Shown: positions 1-39,700, counted from the stretch's first letter. The stretch is DNA of 64,000 nucleotides from Diploscapter coronatus (GCA_964036155.1 OZ038422.1:6161201-6225200), one strand, 5' to 3'. The notes: a model not told the origin generated them from the sequence alone. A program made the numbers and translations.

Positions 1-180
1 TTCCACGCATTTTAAATTTATTTCCAAGCGGTGAATTATGAGACTCCCACACTCATGGATGTGAAATTTTTAGAAAATTATGACACGTTATGACACACAT
101 CTCAACAGTCAATGCGATGAACTTCCATAATCATTGTCTCTTAGCATAATCGTTCTTTAAAAAATCCATTAAAATTATCC

Positions 181-3100
181 ATGATTCCAGGCTTCCTCGG
201 CAAGCTGGTTGATCTTGGGAAGGACGTGGTCGAAGCTCTCGGAGATCAGACCCAGAAGGCCGGCCATGCTGCTGCCGACGGGGCCTCGACTGCTGCAACG
301 AAGACCGAGGACGCGGCGAAGAATGCCGCTGGTCTGACGAAGGAACAGCTCGAGCAAATCGGGAACACTGTTGGAGGATTGGGTCCGAAAATCATTTAGG
401 CTGGATGAGATTACCATTATTTTTGTCGCATTTCAGTGCAAGGTCTGGCAGAAAAGACCGGATGGATCAAGAGTGGAAGTCCAACTGGAACTGGTGAAGC
501 AGGTCAGGACGCTGATACTTCTGATGGCAACAAGGCACCTGCACCGACTCCGGCCGAACCCGAACAGAAATTCGATGCACAGCCAGTCATCGATGATGTG
601 GAAGGAGAAAGTAAGAAATTTTCTTTTATTGCTGGATAGAATAGATTGGATATTCTGAGCACAAATCGAACTGAATTTTCAAAATTTTTCAAAAACCAGG
701 TTTGAAACCTATGTTTTAAGCCTATCGGAGTTAAATTTATAAAAAAAAAATTTGAGATTCTCATTTGAACTCCAACCATTATTTAAATCCATAAATAGTG
801 TGGAAAGTAATTACTTTCAGTCCAAAAAGTGGTTCACTCCGGATACACCGCTGCTAAGGAAGGTTCGAAATAGAAGTTGTTATTTTGAGTTCTACTCGTG
901 TTTTGCAGTTAAACCTGATTTATTTTAGAATAGTCTTTTCTAAGAATGGAACACTGAAATTACCTATGTCGAATTCGAAGTACAACTAACAGTTTCATAA
1001 TAATTTAACCATATTTGGTCTCCTCCTTTGAGGTATTCAAATTTGTCTACTTACTTACCCATGTCATAGGTAGATTATTGCTGACGAGTTACATTGACAA
1101 TAGGTTTTCTATCCTTTACAACCATGTCCTAATCGAACCATTGTATCATGTTCAATGTTGGTTGAAATGTATAACAGAATATGGTGTTCAATAAAATAAT
1201 GATTAGTTAGTTGCCCTGCAGTATTTTTCAATAATAATCCGTTTTGCTCTTTCATAAATGTGAATTCTCATATTCCACATTTATAGTCTGAATTTGATCA
1301 TTGGTATTTTTTTCTTCAAAAATCACACGTCGGTGTCACTCTTAAACTACATAGATGAGCAAAGATGATTCATCGAAGGAATTTTGATCGCGTTTCCGGT
1401 ACACTTCATGGTTATTTGTTTGTATTTTAGTAGAAAACAATTGTAAATCGATGTGTGGTTTTTAGTGAAATCATTTAACAGAAAGAGATGCGAAATGTTA
1501 TCAGTGTTGATTTAGATGTAACGAAAACATTGAAAATTTACTCATAAATATTTCGAGGTGACAAATCATAGAAGTATGAAAGTTATAGCAGAATCGATGC
1601 ATCATGATTTGATGAGCTAGTGGAACAAAAATTCGTTGCTGATGCATAACTTTCAGATTCTACTGTCTATCTCATCACTGATGACAAATCACGAAAGAAA
1701 TTTATTCGGCATTGTTTGCGATATAAGGAATGACGTGTATTGCTACTAACAAAAGTCTATCGCAAATATGGTCTCATAACTTTAGGGGATGCAGATTTCG
1801 AACAGCCGAAGGAGGAGCAGCCGAAAGAAAGCGGCGGAGTATTGGCTGGTCTGACTTCACTTGGCGAAGATCCCATTGGTTTTGTGTCTGACAGTGCAAG
1901 TGCTGCAGCAGAAAAAACGAAGGAACTTGGATCGAGTGCGGTCGAAGCCGTGAAGGACGGAGCAGAGCATGTCGTAACCACAGTTGCTGACGTAGGATCG
2001 GCTGTTGTCGAGAAGACTCAGGAAGCTGGAGCTGCTGTGGTCGAAACCGCTCAACACGGCTTGGAGACGACCAAAGACGTTGTCGTCGATATGGGCTCGT
2101 CTGCAAAAGAGGCAGCAGAAGCTGGAATAGACAAGATCTATGAAATGGGAGACAATGCGGCTGAAACGACGAAGGACACTGCTTCATCTGGAATTGAAGC
2201 AGTAGAAGAAGCAGCCGGTGATGTCAAGGACTTCGTTGTCGATTCTGGAAACTCAGCCGCCGACGCAATTTCTTCTGGCGCCAATTCTGCTGCTGATCTG
2301 GCACAGGCAGGAGCTGAAAAGACCGTTGAGGCAGTCTCTGACGCCGTTGATGCCGTTAAGAATGCCGTGGAAACTACGGAGCTGTACCCGAAATTGGAGC
2401 AGAACGAGGGCGGCAAAGTTCCAATGCCAATTCTCGACAACGGCATAATAATGGGGATTGCAATGGTCGACGCGAATCAAACAGTCCAATCTGATGCGAA
2501 GGATTCTGGCAAAGACGAAGAAGCAAATAAGCAAGAAGCCGAAGGTGAACAACCAGAAATGAGTGCCGCCGAGCAAACAGCAACTGCCGTAGCAATCGCT
2601 CAAGTGACTGCTGAAGGAATGGCAGAGGCTCTCGCAGATGCACACCCAGTTCCTGATCCAATGGAGCAGAAGACTATCACTCACACTTGTGATGGTAATA
2701 GTTGTTGCCAACGTGTGTGATTTCTGTTCAAACTCTCCTTTAGCTTTGTGTAGCTTAAAAGTACTATCTCAGGCATAAAACTTCATCCGAAATTTTAGCA
2801 GCGCTAGGGTTACTGTTCCACAATAAAGTCGTAATCAATATCGCATCACCATCAATTTCCATAGCTAGTCAGTTTGAAAAATAGATGCCGAAATTAGCAT
2901 AAACTAGGAACGCACTAACATAGATAAAGTTATTACTCCTGTTGCACATTCGAATTTCTAGAGCATAGAAAATGTTTTATGTAAATTATTGTAAATGTAA
3001 GCCTATTTTTACAGCTATAATTTGCTAAATTATTCCAACTCATTTTGATTGAAAGTTATGGCGGATAACCTATCAAGAATGAATAAGAGCATGGACGCAT

Positions 3101-5225
3101 TCCAATATTCTAGTTTCAGTTAGTAAGAAACTTCTCGTAGAACTCCTAATCCGTCTGTCTAGGTTCATAATCTAGAGTGAGATTTTAGTAGTTAGCATGA
3201 TATTAGAAACTTTCAGTGGCGAATGAACCCACTGTTGAAACTAGTTCTGAAACTCAAGACAAATGCGGAACTATCGATTCTGTGGGCAGCACTGGTAGTA
3301 TAGGCAGTTTTGACTCGGAGAAGCGCAAACAGTCGAACGCACAAAAACTCAAAGACGGAGTTGGCTCTCTTGCTAGTGGAGTCGTAGGTTAGTATGCTTT
3401 CTCGTAATTATAGAAAACTAATGATAAAAATGCAATGCAGAACAAATATTGAAAGACTCATGATAACTGAAAGAGATTTTTCATGATTTGTGTTGGCGAA
3501 TTTAGTGTAATAAACTCTTTGCTACTATCATCACACGTTTACAGTTTTCTGAAGATTTTATTGAGCAAAAATATGAAATTAACTATTTCAAAAACATCAT
3601 ATTTTTCAAAACTTATTGAACCACTACATGATAGAAGTAGGATAAAACAGAAAAGTGAGCCTTCTTTATGCAATATTTTTGTGCTTTTATTCCAAGAATT
3701 AAAATACGGTTGCTTTCAAATTTCATTTTAGTATAAGACATAATCTAGGAATTGGATCTGGTACCGTGGGACTCCTTGGCGACGGCGTTTGTGCAGTTGG
3801 GCACGGAGTAGCAAGTGGAGCAAAAGCTGTTGGACATGGTGTCGCTTCTGGTGGAAAAGTGAGCATGGATGATTTGTTTCTCCAGAAAACGAATTAAATT
3901 TTAGGCTGTCGGACACGGAGTAGCCACAGTCGGAAGCGCCACTGTGCATGGCATTGACTTGGTTGGTCAAGGACTCGTGAAGACCAGCGATGCAGTCGTC
4001 GATGGAGTCAGCGCCGTAGGACATGGAGTTGCAACTGGTTAGTAAAATTCTTACTTTCGGTATCCGAATGCAAGAAGTATATTTCTAAATTCAATTTGCG
4101 TGTGTTATCTTTTTGAGAACGAAATTTTCTTACACGAAGTGAGCACAACTTGAATTCACTGTCGAAATGGTACAAACCCTGTTATGCCATAATTAGATGA
4201 TGATGATAGACAGTTTACTCTCGAATATCTCGTGTTTTCTGTTAACTTTTACAGCCATGCTCAAAAATAAAGTCATGGAAATCTAAGACCTTTGTATTCA
4301 TTTGAAGGTGCAAAGGCGGTTGGTCACGGAATCGCAACTGGCACCAAGGCAGTCGGAAGCGGTGTCGCTCACGGAACGATGGTAGGCATCAAGTGATTCG
4401 GAAAATAGAACTTGGAAGAAAATTTAGGCAGTAGGCAAGGGCACAGTTAACACGATAGACGCTGTGGGCACTGGAATGGTGAAGACCGCCGACACGATTA
4501 TCGATGCTGGAGCAGCTGTGACAGGAGGTGTTGGAACTGGCTTGAAACAGGCAGGAAAAGGATTGGTAGACGCCGGGAAGGTAGTTTCATGGAATATTAG
4601 CGAAGTGCCAGGAATGGTGATTATAGGCTATTGGTGGAGGTGTGATTGATGCTGGCAAAATTCTCACATCTCCAGTCGTTGACGGCGTGAAACATGTTGG
4701 CTCTGCAGTCATGAGGAAGCTGAAGCGAAAGAAGAAGGTCGTGCAAGAGAATGGCGAAACTGTCGAAATTGAAGTTGAAGTTGACGATGAAGGTATTTTT
4801 TAGTTTTTTCTTCTCGACAAATTCCCTAACAATTTTCAGAAGTTACACCTGAAGAATTGGAAGCCGAACTGAAAGGAGGTAAGGGTAATTTCTTTCCGTT
4901 TTCAATGGTTGAAATCAGCATGATGATATAATTGCTGCTGAGTTGGAGAAAATCTTTAAAATAGAAAGTCAAAATTCACCTTCAAAAGTGTCACTTTTGC
5001 AATCATATCCAATTTGTCTCTACCTTGGAAAACGTAGGAAGCTGAATCTTTAGAGGTTGAAGTCGTAGTGTTTGCACAACCTTGATGAAATGACTGAGAA
5101 TGTTTTCATTTCGTAATAATCTAACTTACAAATTCATAAATCGATCTACTACTACCCTTTGAGAAGGAAGCATATTTATTTTAGGTGAAACAGCTCCATT
5201 GGCTACTGGCGAACAGACGCAATGA
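181..5225 (+). CDS. LEA-like, glycine-zipper repeat protein (12 exons, about 737 aa)
   Basis: Exons 181-382, 437-610, 821-862, 1786-2694, 3217-3387, 3749-3858, 3905-4037, 4308-4381, 4428-4580, 4627-4792, 4840-4878 and 5185-5225 join in one frame with consistent phases. The first half (mainly exon 4) is an Ala/Glu/Lys/Val-rich amphipathic helix with motifs such as SAVEAVKDGAEHV and VVEKTQEAGAAVVETAQ, resembling group 3 LEA desiccation-tolerance proteins such as C. elegans LEA-1. The second half has about eight GxG repeats of the form AVGHGVATG, then a basic stretch (MRKLKRKKK) and an acidic tail. No signal peptide is visible, so it is probably intracellular. A TCTCTTAG acceptor at 137-144 could be a trans-splice site before the chosen ATG. 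The roughly 923-bp intron 3 may hide an extra exon or promoter. The LEA assignment is by composition and repeat character only; the exact family is unproven. Confidence 0.72.
2822..2827 (+). terminator. AATAAA inside intron 4 of the LEA-like gene (possible early poly(A) site)
   Basis: Reading through the donor at 2695 gives an in-frame stop at 2718-2720 with the alternative tail GNSCCQRV. An AATAAA follows about 100 bp later. Together these would make a short isoform that lacks the glycine-repeat half. Confidence 0.4.
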
Positions 5226-7339
5226 ACTTGATTTTGGATCGTTGAATTCTTGGAATAACTCTTGAAGAATAACCTCAAATAGGCAAAGAATCATATGTTG
5301 CAGTGAAGTGATGAATGTCTACTTATTCAAGGCTTGTTATTTGAAATGTTTGGCCGATTTCATCATCCAAAATTGTCTTTATTTTGAAAAATTTCCCTCA
5401 TTCCCCAATTCCTACAAATAACTTGCCAGTATTCTGATGAAGATACCTTTTCTCTTTGTTTGTCATATTATCCTGCGTTATGAGGTGGTAATAAATTTGC
5501 ACAACACGATTTATTGAATAATGATTGACTGATATGGAATCCGAAAATGTATGTATAGATCCTGTTCCTTGTACATAAATTATGCTTAGAGAGGCCAAGC
5601 TTCCCCTCTATAGTCATAACTTTAGATAAGATGAACCAATTTTGAAAATCTGAAAAATAATGGGATTGTTACAGCCTAGCCAATCACCCTGATATCAACC
5701 TTACCCATTTCAACCTGACTCCTAATTTAGAAAACGACTTGGCCTCTCTAATTATGCTAATCAAAGTATCGCTAAATGGTATATGAAATGCGTGGGAATA
5801 ATATATGGGATTCTGCATGCACACAATCACAAACACAATAGAGGAAGAAGATCGGAATATCTAAAATTAAAGTACGCTGTAATTGATAAGTTCAATTGAC
5901 TCAGGAAATTTGGTGAGGGTGACCCTGGATGAGAGTTATTGATTGAAAATTGATTATGATAATAATTCTAAATTTGATATTGTGGATATTGTGATCTCAG
6001 AATCATAAAATAGTTGCACAATAATCGCTCAATGTTTCTCAATAACTATCGTCTAATTATTTGCAATGAAGTTTGTCAACCGGATTTTCGATGAATATTT
6101 GAATCAATTCCTGATATTCTCAGAAGGGGTGACGATATTTAGAGAAAAAATCCGTGTTATCCATTCTGAGAATACATCGATGAGCTGCAAAGATTGATAT
6201 TTAAAATGAATCATTGTGAATGAAAAATAAAGAAAGACTCAATCTTTTGCAATTCAAGGACGGTAGAAGAAATGTCAAGGTTTAGCGATGAGTACCTAGG
6301 AAGAGCTTAGCATCAAATCGCAATAATTATCATGCAAAAACGTAGAAATGAAATGGTCAAACAAATAAACTGATTGATATTATTGCTGTGATGGGAGCTC
6401 AACAGCACTCGAATCGAACAGAACACATCGGAAGGAACTTCGCATAAATTTGATATCATAATTTGATAATGAAATGAAGAATTTTGAAAATCATTTGAAT
6501 AAGTGCACATTTTTCACTTCATTACGAATTAGAAATACTGAATGAGAACATGAGAATGTCACTCGAGAAATTCGGACAAAGGATATTTTGATTGGATGAA
6601 TAAATACGTACCGCATTCTCTCGAAATGAAGGGCATCTCCATTTGAAGAGCATTTTCTAATAGTAGGGCACCCCCAAATATCACAATTACCCATTACTCT
6701 ACTCAAATCATTTCAGGAAGTGTTTTTATAATGTGCTCTAAACTGTGTAGAGTGGGTTTAGTATCGATTTGAAGTGATCACGATCATTAGATGAGGAGTT
6801 ATGACGGTTTGAAAATTCGTATTTTTCGAAAATTGGGTGGGTAAAAATGGAAGGGTATGCCCTTTAAATTAGAGGGAATACGGTAAATACACAGATACGG
6901 GTGGGTATTTGCAAGCTCGTTCAACAACTGAAAAAAGGATGAAGGAATATCGCTAAATTGAAACACAGAAACACAAGAAGACAGAAGAAAGAAAGAAGTA
7001 CAGCACTGATACAACAAATGCAATATCTGATCCAGAAGAATTTCTTGAATTTGAAGAAATTCTCGAATTTGCGCACCAGACACTGGAATATACGACTTAC
7101 GAATATGTGAAGATAAAATGCACACCGATTATTTCGAAATACGTCATTAAGAAGAAACTAGTTCCTCGAAAACGAACCTTCAAAATAGTCGATGAGTTCG
7201 AAAATAAATCGGATAATTCAGATCTCTTTATAATTGACGTACAGAATCATTATTTCGAATAATGTGAAGGCAGTATTGTAGCAAACAAATGCTATTATTT
7301 TTCACATTTCTCGGAATAACTTGGATATCGATTTATCGT
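5226..7339. other. Intergenic region between the LEA-like gene and the 3' end of vab-3
   Basis: The two genes converge here. A TAATAAAT near 5489 could be the poly(A) signal of the LEA-like gene. Several short open frames on the minus strand (for example 6799-7125) have no splice or composition support and read like AT-rich chance frames or 3' UTR. I see no RNA gene. Confidence 0.5.
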
Positions 7340-32856
<25,517 letters not shown>

Positions 32857-32904
32857 CCACGGCTCCGTCAAAGCACGCTGCGGGGTAGCGTACGCGAACA
32901 CCTA

Positions 32905-32911
32905 CTGAAAG
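32905..32911 (-). promoter_or_regulatory. Splice acceptor (CTTTCAG) in the vab-3 5' UTR
   Basis: On the minus strand CTTTCAG is followed at 32904 by a 48-base leader ending at the ATG (32856). The leader starts with a stop codon in the reading frame, so this acceptor marks either a trans-splice site or a 5' UTR intron rather than more coding sequence upstream. Confidence 0.5.
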
Positions 32912-35900
32912 TAGATTCATTATTTCTGTTGGATCATATGACTTGATAAGTCATGTTTGGCAATCAAAAATTAAGGAGGAAAAATCGAAAAGAAAGCGCG
33001 AAACAATTGAGATTGTTATGCATTCGCAGAACCGAATCTCATGATCTGCAATGTGCGAGGATGATGATAATAGTGTTTAAATTTGATAAAGGTTGACAAA
33101 ATGCTCCTGTGAATGATAAAGAGAAAATCAGCGAATTGACAAGATTGCTTGACATGAAAATTTGATCCATCTCAATTACGGTATCTTGCGCTATTCACTA
33201 TGCTCCTTCCAATCATGTCATTGATTGCTTTGCTCCATAATTAGCTACCTGTCAGCTTCATCACCTCATCACGCCACTCCACTCCACTTCCTGCCCAATG
33301 GGCGGTGCCTTTGTTGTCTGTCTCTGTCAGCTTCCTCTTCAGCCCTTTCACTCGACTGCTTCTTCACTTGAACGGCTCTCATTTCAGGCGTGAAATCAAA
33401 TGATTCCCCTCTTTTGCAGATAAACGACTCTCCACTGCGGTCTGCACTCTGCGTCTCTGTCTCTACTCAAGTGAAAGACCTAATCAGGCGTAGCAGCCCT
33501 TCGGCTTCCACTCGCTTCGATGCATCGTCCTGGGTTAGTTGCGGTCGCTCAGCCCCGAGCGAGTCGGTCGCTCATCCCAACACCCTCCGACCGCTGCTTC
33601 GTTTTACGCCAGAAGCTTTACTTTATTTTTACGTTTTCTTATGGTGAAACAATCGATTTTCGCACACTAGAATGGGTCATTCGTTTTCCGATTTACTTCC
33701 ATTGCTCATTCTCTGTTTATCGATATTTTGAAGTGCTCAAGCGCATTCTTGCTCTAACGATACCATTTCTAGCTAGCTTGATGAAATTTGAATGGAGATT
33801 TTCGACGAAACGCTGTCGTATGCTCTCGAGCCCGAGAAGCTGCGCAATCGGTCCTCACACACAGTATTCTAACACGTCTGTAGCCATTAAAAATCTTCAT
33901 CGCTCAAATTAGCATCTTACGATATTTTTCAATCGCGCAAAGTGAAATGTCTCGAATTTTGGCCGTCATCCCTTGTCAAATTGTCTTTTCATCCAAATTT
34001 TCAAATTTCGAATTTTATAGTGAGATGAGAACTGAATCAATAAAGTTGATGATGAGGCAAGAAGAGTAAGATAAAGAGATGATGAGTGAGGAAAATGTAA
34101 TAAAAATGAGATAACTCATAAAAAAAATGAAGAAGGCTGCTTGTAGAGCAGATTGGCCCAATTAGAACTGACATCGACACCCGACGAACTGACGAACAGG
34201 ACAGATCGACAGAACGGTATCGCCTTTCAGATGTTGAAAAAGAAACTATTGCCTGGAAAGAAAGGGGGAAAGAAGGAGAATTAGACATGAGACATTTTGA
34301 TTGTGACACAGAGCGAGAGAAGCAGAAAACGGACGAAATAATGAATGGAATTGAGAGAGAAAAGAAGCAGAAAGAGAGGGGAGAGAGCGGAATGCACCCA
34401 AAGGGAAGGGAAAAGGGGGTCTCTAGCAGAGAGCGGAGGCAGGAACCAATTCTAGCCAAGCAGACACAGTAGCCCCGCAGCAACACGCCCATTTGCCTCT
34501 AACTTGGCGCCTAACTGCTTGAAGATGACAACCAAATCAGGACAAATTTGAATTTAGCGCTTTAGGCGCCTAATGCAATACGTCTATCTTATTGATTTTT
34601 GCGAGTAACTTTACCTTTGAGTAAAATTTTGAAGATAAATAAAATGTCATCCGTTATTCTGTGATGAGATGCTCGCGCAGAATTTGCTAATTTTTTAATT
34701 AGAAGATATTGATTTGAAGACTTTGAAGCCCTGTTAGTATACCCATTCACTTCATCAATGTGAGATGTTTCAGTTAATTTAGGAAGTTCGCATGGCAAAC
34801 TTGGAATATTTTGATATCGTAATATTGGCACATTTTAGTGGGCGAAGAAATGGCTAGTTTTTTTCTTTATCATTCTTGCAGAATGAAATTTATTTCAAAC
34901 CTTAGATTTTTGTTTCCCACTTTCATCATAATTATCATTCTGACAATTTTCTGTGATTCATATTTAGTTGCTTTCTCATTTTAAAATTTGCTTGTTGGTC
35001 ATTTTCGTTAAAACCGCCAGTCTTGTTTGTTGTTAAAATTCGATATTTGAATTCATGAAAGCTCAAAATGTAATTGTGAGAGGATGAACAGAGAAGACGG
35101 GCTTAAGTCCGACGGATTACCGAATGCCGGAGAATCGAGAGAGGAAAGGAAATGGAAGCCGCCAAATATGACCGAAAATCGACAGAGAAGTGATGGATGG
35201 ATGGCTCTTAGGAGCGAAGAAGATTAGGACAACGAAGATTTTGATTGGAAATTAATTTCTGGCGCAATAATTCCTTCGTTCAGATAGAAATCAATATGTA
35301 AAGCATTCATACCCATCCATGTAACGAATCGTTTCTCACCGTTAAACTACCGTATCATTTTCCACTCTCCTTCTAATTTCGCTCCCTCGTCATTTTTCCG
35401 GTTTTTTTCTCAGTGTCCCTGTCCAAAACATTCCTTCCATCTTTCGTCCTCTTTTTCCTCAATTCTCTTCGATTTTTTCCTCCAATTTTCAACCCAATAT
35501 CGAAAAAATTGGCAACATTTTCCAAAAATATTCCTTCTCGTCGAATCCAGTTTTCAGTTTTCTGATCGCAAAAAAGACGCTATTTTCAGTGTTGGATGAA
35601 ATCGAAGCCGACAGGATTTAAAAGAAAGAAAAATCAAGATTGGAGATGGAGAGATATTGTCGAAATTATTTTTCAAGATGTATGCAAATTTGCAAATTGG
35701 AAAACCCGAATTGATTTTTAAAATTTTCAAGTTCTTTCAAGACTGAATGAGCCAAATATTTCCGACATGGTAAAGACTAAACTAGTATCTGAAACTCCTT
35801 TACAAGCGTGTTCACAAAAATGTCAATTTGTCAGTTGGACATATAAATGTCAGTATCAATCAGTATTGGTGTCATCCAGAATGGGTGTCAATTGTCTCAA

Positions 35901-35915
35901 GGGAGATGGACTGTA

Positions 35916-35934
35916 TCTCTCTCTCTCTCTCTCT
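35916..35934. repeat. (CT)n microsatellite
   Basis: A pure TC run of 19 bases within purine/pyrimidine-biased intergenic DNA. Confidence 0.85.
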
Positions 35935-36706
35935 GCCTGTCCTTCCCAGCCCTCGTCTCTCCAACTTATCTCCTTTTCTCGATCTCCAATCTCCCAATAT
36001 GTTAGACTATGAAGTGATAATTGTTGGGATCTCTCTGCTCTCTGATTGCTGATTGCATCCAGACAGGAAGTCTCTTTCCCTTGAGCTGCCAGAAAAGAAC
36101 GACAAGGGCAGTGACGCAATTGACAAGAGATTTAGGGCGAAATTCTTTCCTTGAATGGTAAAGGGTGCTGGATAAAATCCGACTAAAATAATTCTGCCTC
36201 TACAATTTTGCAATCAAACCATTTGTATGTCCGATGAAAAATCGATAATATCATTAAATTCTCTCTGACAAATTACAAAATTCCTAATAAAGTGTTTTTC
36301 TTCGTAATAATGAAACTGTTTTGTAACATTGAGACAAAGCATGAATTACACAATTCAATACTTCACTACTGTCAGGTAAGCGCTATTGTTACAAATTCGA
36401 GAGGATCATCAAATGAAACAAAGAGAAGGGGAATAGAGTGGGGCAACAAAATTAGGGATTTAGAGAGAGTTGAGGGAGTGAAAATCCGAAAGATGCTCGA
36501 GGATGAGACCATCTGTTCGGAATGACACCAAGAAGGAAAGAATAACAGAAGGAGCCGAGATGAATTAGGAATGAGGCATGAAGAATGAATAAAGCAATTA
36601 TACAATCCAGTCATCCCCATCAACTTTTAATTCATCATTTTCAGAAATTTTGTCAAGTTTAATCAAGAATGCTTAAATTTATATTTACGGATGGCAACCT
36701 ACAAAA

Positions 36707-36795
36707 GTAGTTGCATCGTTGTGCACGAAACAGTATGGGATTTGTTAGTGAAATGGTTCTCTTCCTCTACTATTTCGTATCAACGATGCAACTAT
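36707..36795. ncRNA. Candidate pre-microRNA hairpin
   Basis: Arms 36707-36735 and 36768-36795 are reverse complements apart from one internal loop (3 against 2 nt), one mismatch and one G-U pair, giving roughly 26 base pairs around a 32-nt loop. A 15-bp stretch next to the base, containing GTTGCATCGTTG, is fully paired. Length and shape fit an animal pre-miRNA. Pairing alone cannot tell the transcribed strand, and I do not recognise a known miRNA seed. Confidence 0.4.
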
Positions 36796-39700
36796 GGCAA
36801 CTACATTTCCAAATTGCTTTGCGGATCAACTTTAGTCAGCATCAAGGATATGCGAAACTATTGGAATAGTCGCCAGGCAGACTAATTAGCATTGGAAGGA
36901 GTGGGGTGAATGAATAAAGAGGAGGTATAAAACGAGATAATGAATATGAGAGCTAGCGGTACGAGCAAAGAGATGTCAAACGCGCACATTAATATATTGG
37001 AAAAGGTGAGAAAATAATTTCATAAAATTCTCGCAAATAAAGCGAAATTTTGAAAATTGGTTTTATGCATGATAAGATAAGCAATATTTTTGGCAAAATT
37101 CATTGCAATACAAAATTACTGCTGAGTTTTGCACGGTAACTATATTGTACCTATTCTCGTCAAATTTGATAACCAAACTAGAAAATTATGATATGATAAT
37201 CTAAACAAGGTTAAAAATCCCGATGAGCGTAACGAAATAAAAAGAAAATTTAGCTAATTCTCTAAATAACCCAATCGTTTTCCATCCAGTGACCGACCGG
37301 AATTGATTTTTGAATAAAACCCGTAGCCAGAAGTCCAATTTTTCATAAAAATCAAAGCCGGTATCGGAATCGGGACCTTCCAAAAATGACCGAAACTTCC
37401 GTCTGATCACTGTTTCCATCAGTATCATCGTTTAACAGAGTGGTGAAGAATTCTACTTAACAAGGAATTTTTTAAAAAATAAATAAAGAGTGCCGATAGC
37501 ACAGTTGGTGTGCAACTTTGTCCATCCATCCATCCCTTCCCTCCCTTTCCCTGATAATCCCCTCCCTCTACCTTCCTGCTCTCCTTATGTCAGTGTTGCG
37601 TAGGTGCATAATTAGGGTAACTTTTCGGTTAATAATGCCATACACACAGATGAGGAGAATCAAAGAACGAATCAGACAGAGCCAAAGAAAGTCGGCGGAA
37701 GTGGACAATGGCAAAGAAAGATGTACCTGGAAGGATTAACTTGTCAGCTATTACCATATGCGTAGAGATTGCAGGTACATCGTTCAGAGCACGCGACCAC
37801 AAAAATGTCTAACAAACAAATATCGCCGGGGATTCTGTATCTATCGTGCTTTTTTCAAAATTCCCATAACAATCCAATGACAATGTCGTTTAGAGCTAAA
37901 GGGCCAGCTCCATATCAAAATGGGATGAGTCTGTTACTCAAATTTTACTGCGTAAACACTATTCTTTTTCATAGCTAAAACGCACCAAAATTTTATTTCT
38001 CTGATAGAAGAAGAAGCTGAATTATGCTTATTTTTCAAATTTGTACAATTTGGAACTAAAATGAGAAATTGATCAAAATCGAAAAAGAACCAACGAAGGA
38101 TATTTCTTGCTAAATTTAGATCAGAACCTTCATGCATGTTCTCGAAAACTCCCTTTCATGTCACGACTACACACTGAAGAATAATATTTTACTAAATGAC
38201 TGCATGATTTTATAGCATGAAAAAGAAGGCAATTTCTCAGTACACTGAAATTGTACCGTCACATAATAAAAAATCGTATTGTACGTGTCATCTACCGGAA
38301 TTTTAAGAGATGTCAAATTTTTCAAATATTGAAGACCAGTATTCTTTTTGGACAGAGCAAACTGCTCAAAACAAGATTCGCTGAAAAACATCTTGTCTTC
38401 ATACCAATGATTTAGTTATATCGTAGTAGTTATTTAAACCAGCGATTAAAATTGTTATTTGCAGAATTCTAAGTTCTTGTGGAAGTTAAAGTACAATCCC
38501 TGTGACGGTGATCTCATTTTGTTGTCCCAATTCCTTTGCCCTTTTCTCATTCGGATTCCGGCCTCAAACCTGGATGTTCCGATAGGGATGTCAAATGAAG
38601 ATGAGTTGGTTGGTTGCTAATGAGACTACGAGGTCGTTTGCCTGCTAGGGGGACTAATGTTATTGTTGTGCGAAAGGGAGGTACAGTAATGAGAGAGAAA
38701 TGAGAAGCAACGAGAGGATGAGAGTGGGAAAATGCGCGGCTGCATTTGAAATATGAGCCGGTCAAACAGCCAGCAACAATAATTAATGAACGACATAATT
38801 GGGGTTGAAAATGAAGGTATACGCTGTGAAGATGCGGCAAACTGATTCGAAAACTTTTGATGACTATCGGAAGCTAGCTAAATATTCAAGTGGAAAAATA
38901 TAAACCTGGGGCATGATTGAAATTCTCCCGAAAACAAACTTCCTAAAATATTCCTTATGATAAATAGAAAATGGCCCACCACGGTCACACTGAACGAAAA
39001 TTCAAAACGTTCAAATCTGACAGGTTACGATTTACTTTCCCACGCAATTACAACAGTTATCTAGGTAAATGTATCATTGTTCGCACCGGAAATTGTCTGT
39101 TCTCTTCACCTTTCTGGTCGGCCTCAAACCTGTTCAGCATTGCCAATTCACTGAAAACACCCCGCTGTGCTGAATTGAGACGCGTTCGCAAACCTATGCA
39201 AATCACAAATGTCATTTTCGTCAAGCTGCCAAAAGTAAAAAATTCAATTTATTTTTTCAGCTCACTCAATTCAGCGTATTTTAGTAGATACGTTTCATGT
39301 TCTAGCAACCAAATGTCGTAAAGAAATTATAGAGGAAAACATGGTCCGGGAAAATCGGCTAGAAGAGGAGACGAAATGGCGCGCTTAACCGCAGGCAACG
39401 AACCGAGACAAAGGCCATCAAATCTGACCCTCAAAATGTCCTTTTCTCATTGCTAATCTTGTCCCATTTTTCAGCAAATTTATTTTTTCCAAATTCTACA
39501 GATTTAGAAAATTATTAAAATTACTGTATTCCTATAACTTCTATCATTCTGCTATTTATACAATACTCTGACGTTAGTCTTTTTCATGCTCACAACTTCA
39601 AATCTTTCGTCTATACTGTGACAATTCGAAATTAACTGCCCATTTGATCAGCTGATGTAATTTTATACAAAGCCCGTGAAAGATTTCGATTTCTATTCCT

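Noticed and set aside
34037..34492. 151-codon minus-strand frame rich in Ser, Phe and Leu
   Set aside because: It is the complement of purine-rich DNA, with no splice sites or recognisable domain.
38971..39321. 116-codon plus frame
   Set aside because: No splice signals or protein-like composition; AT-driven residues dominate its second half.
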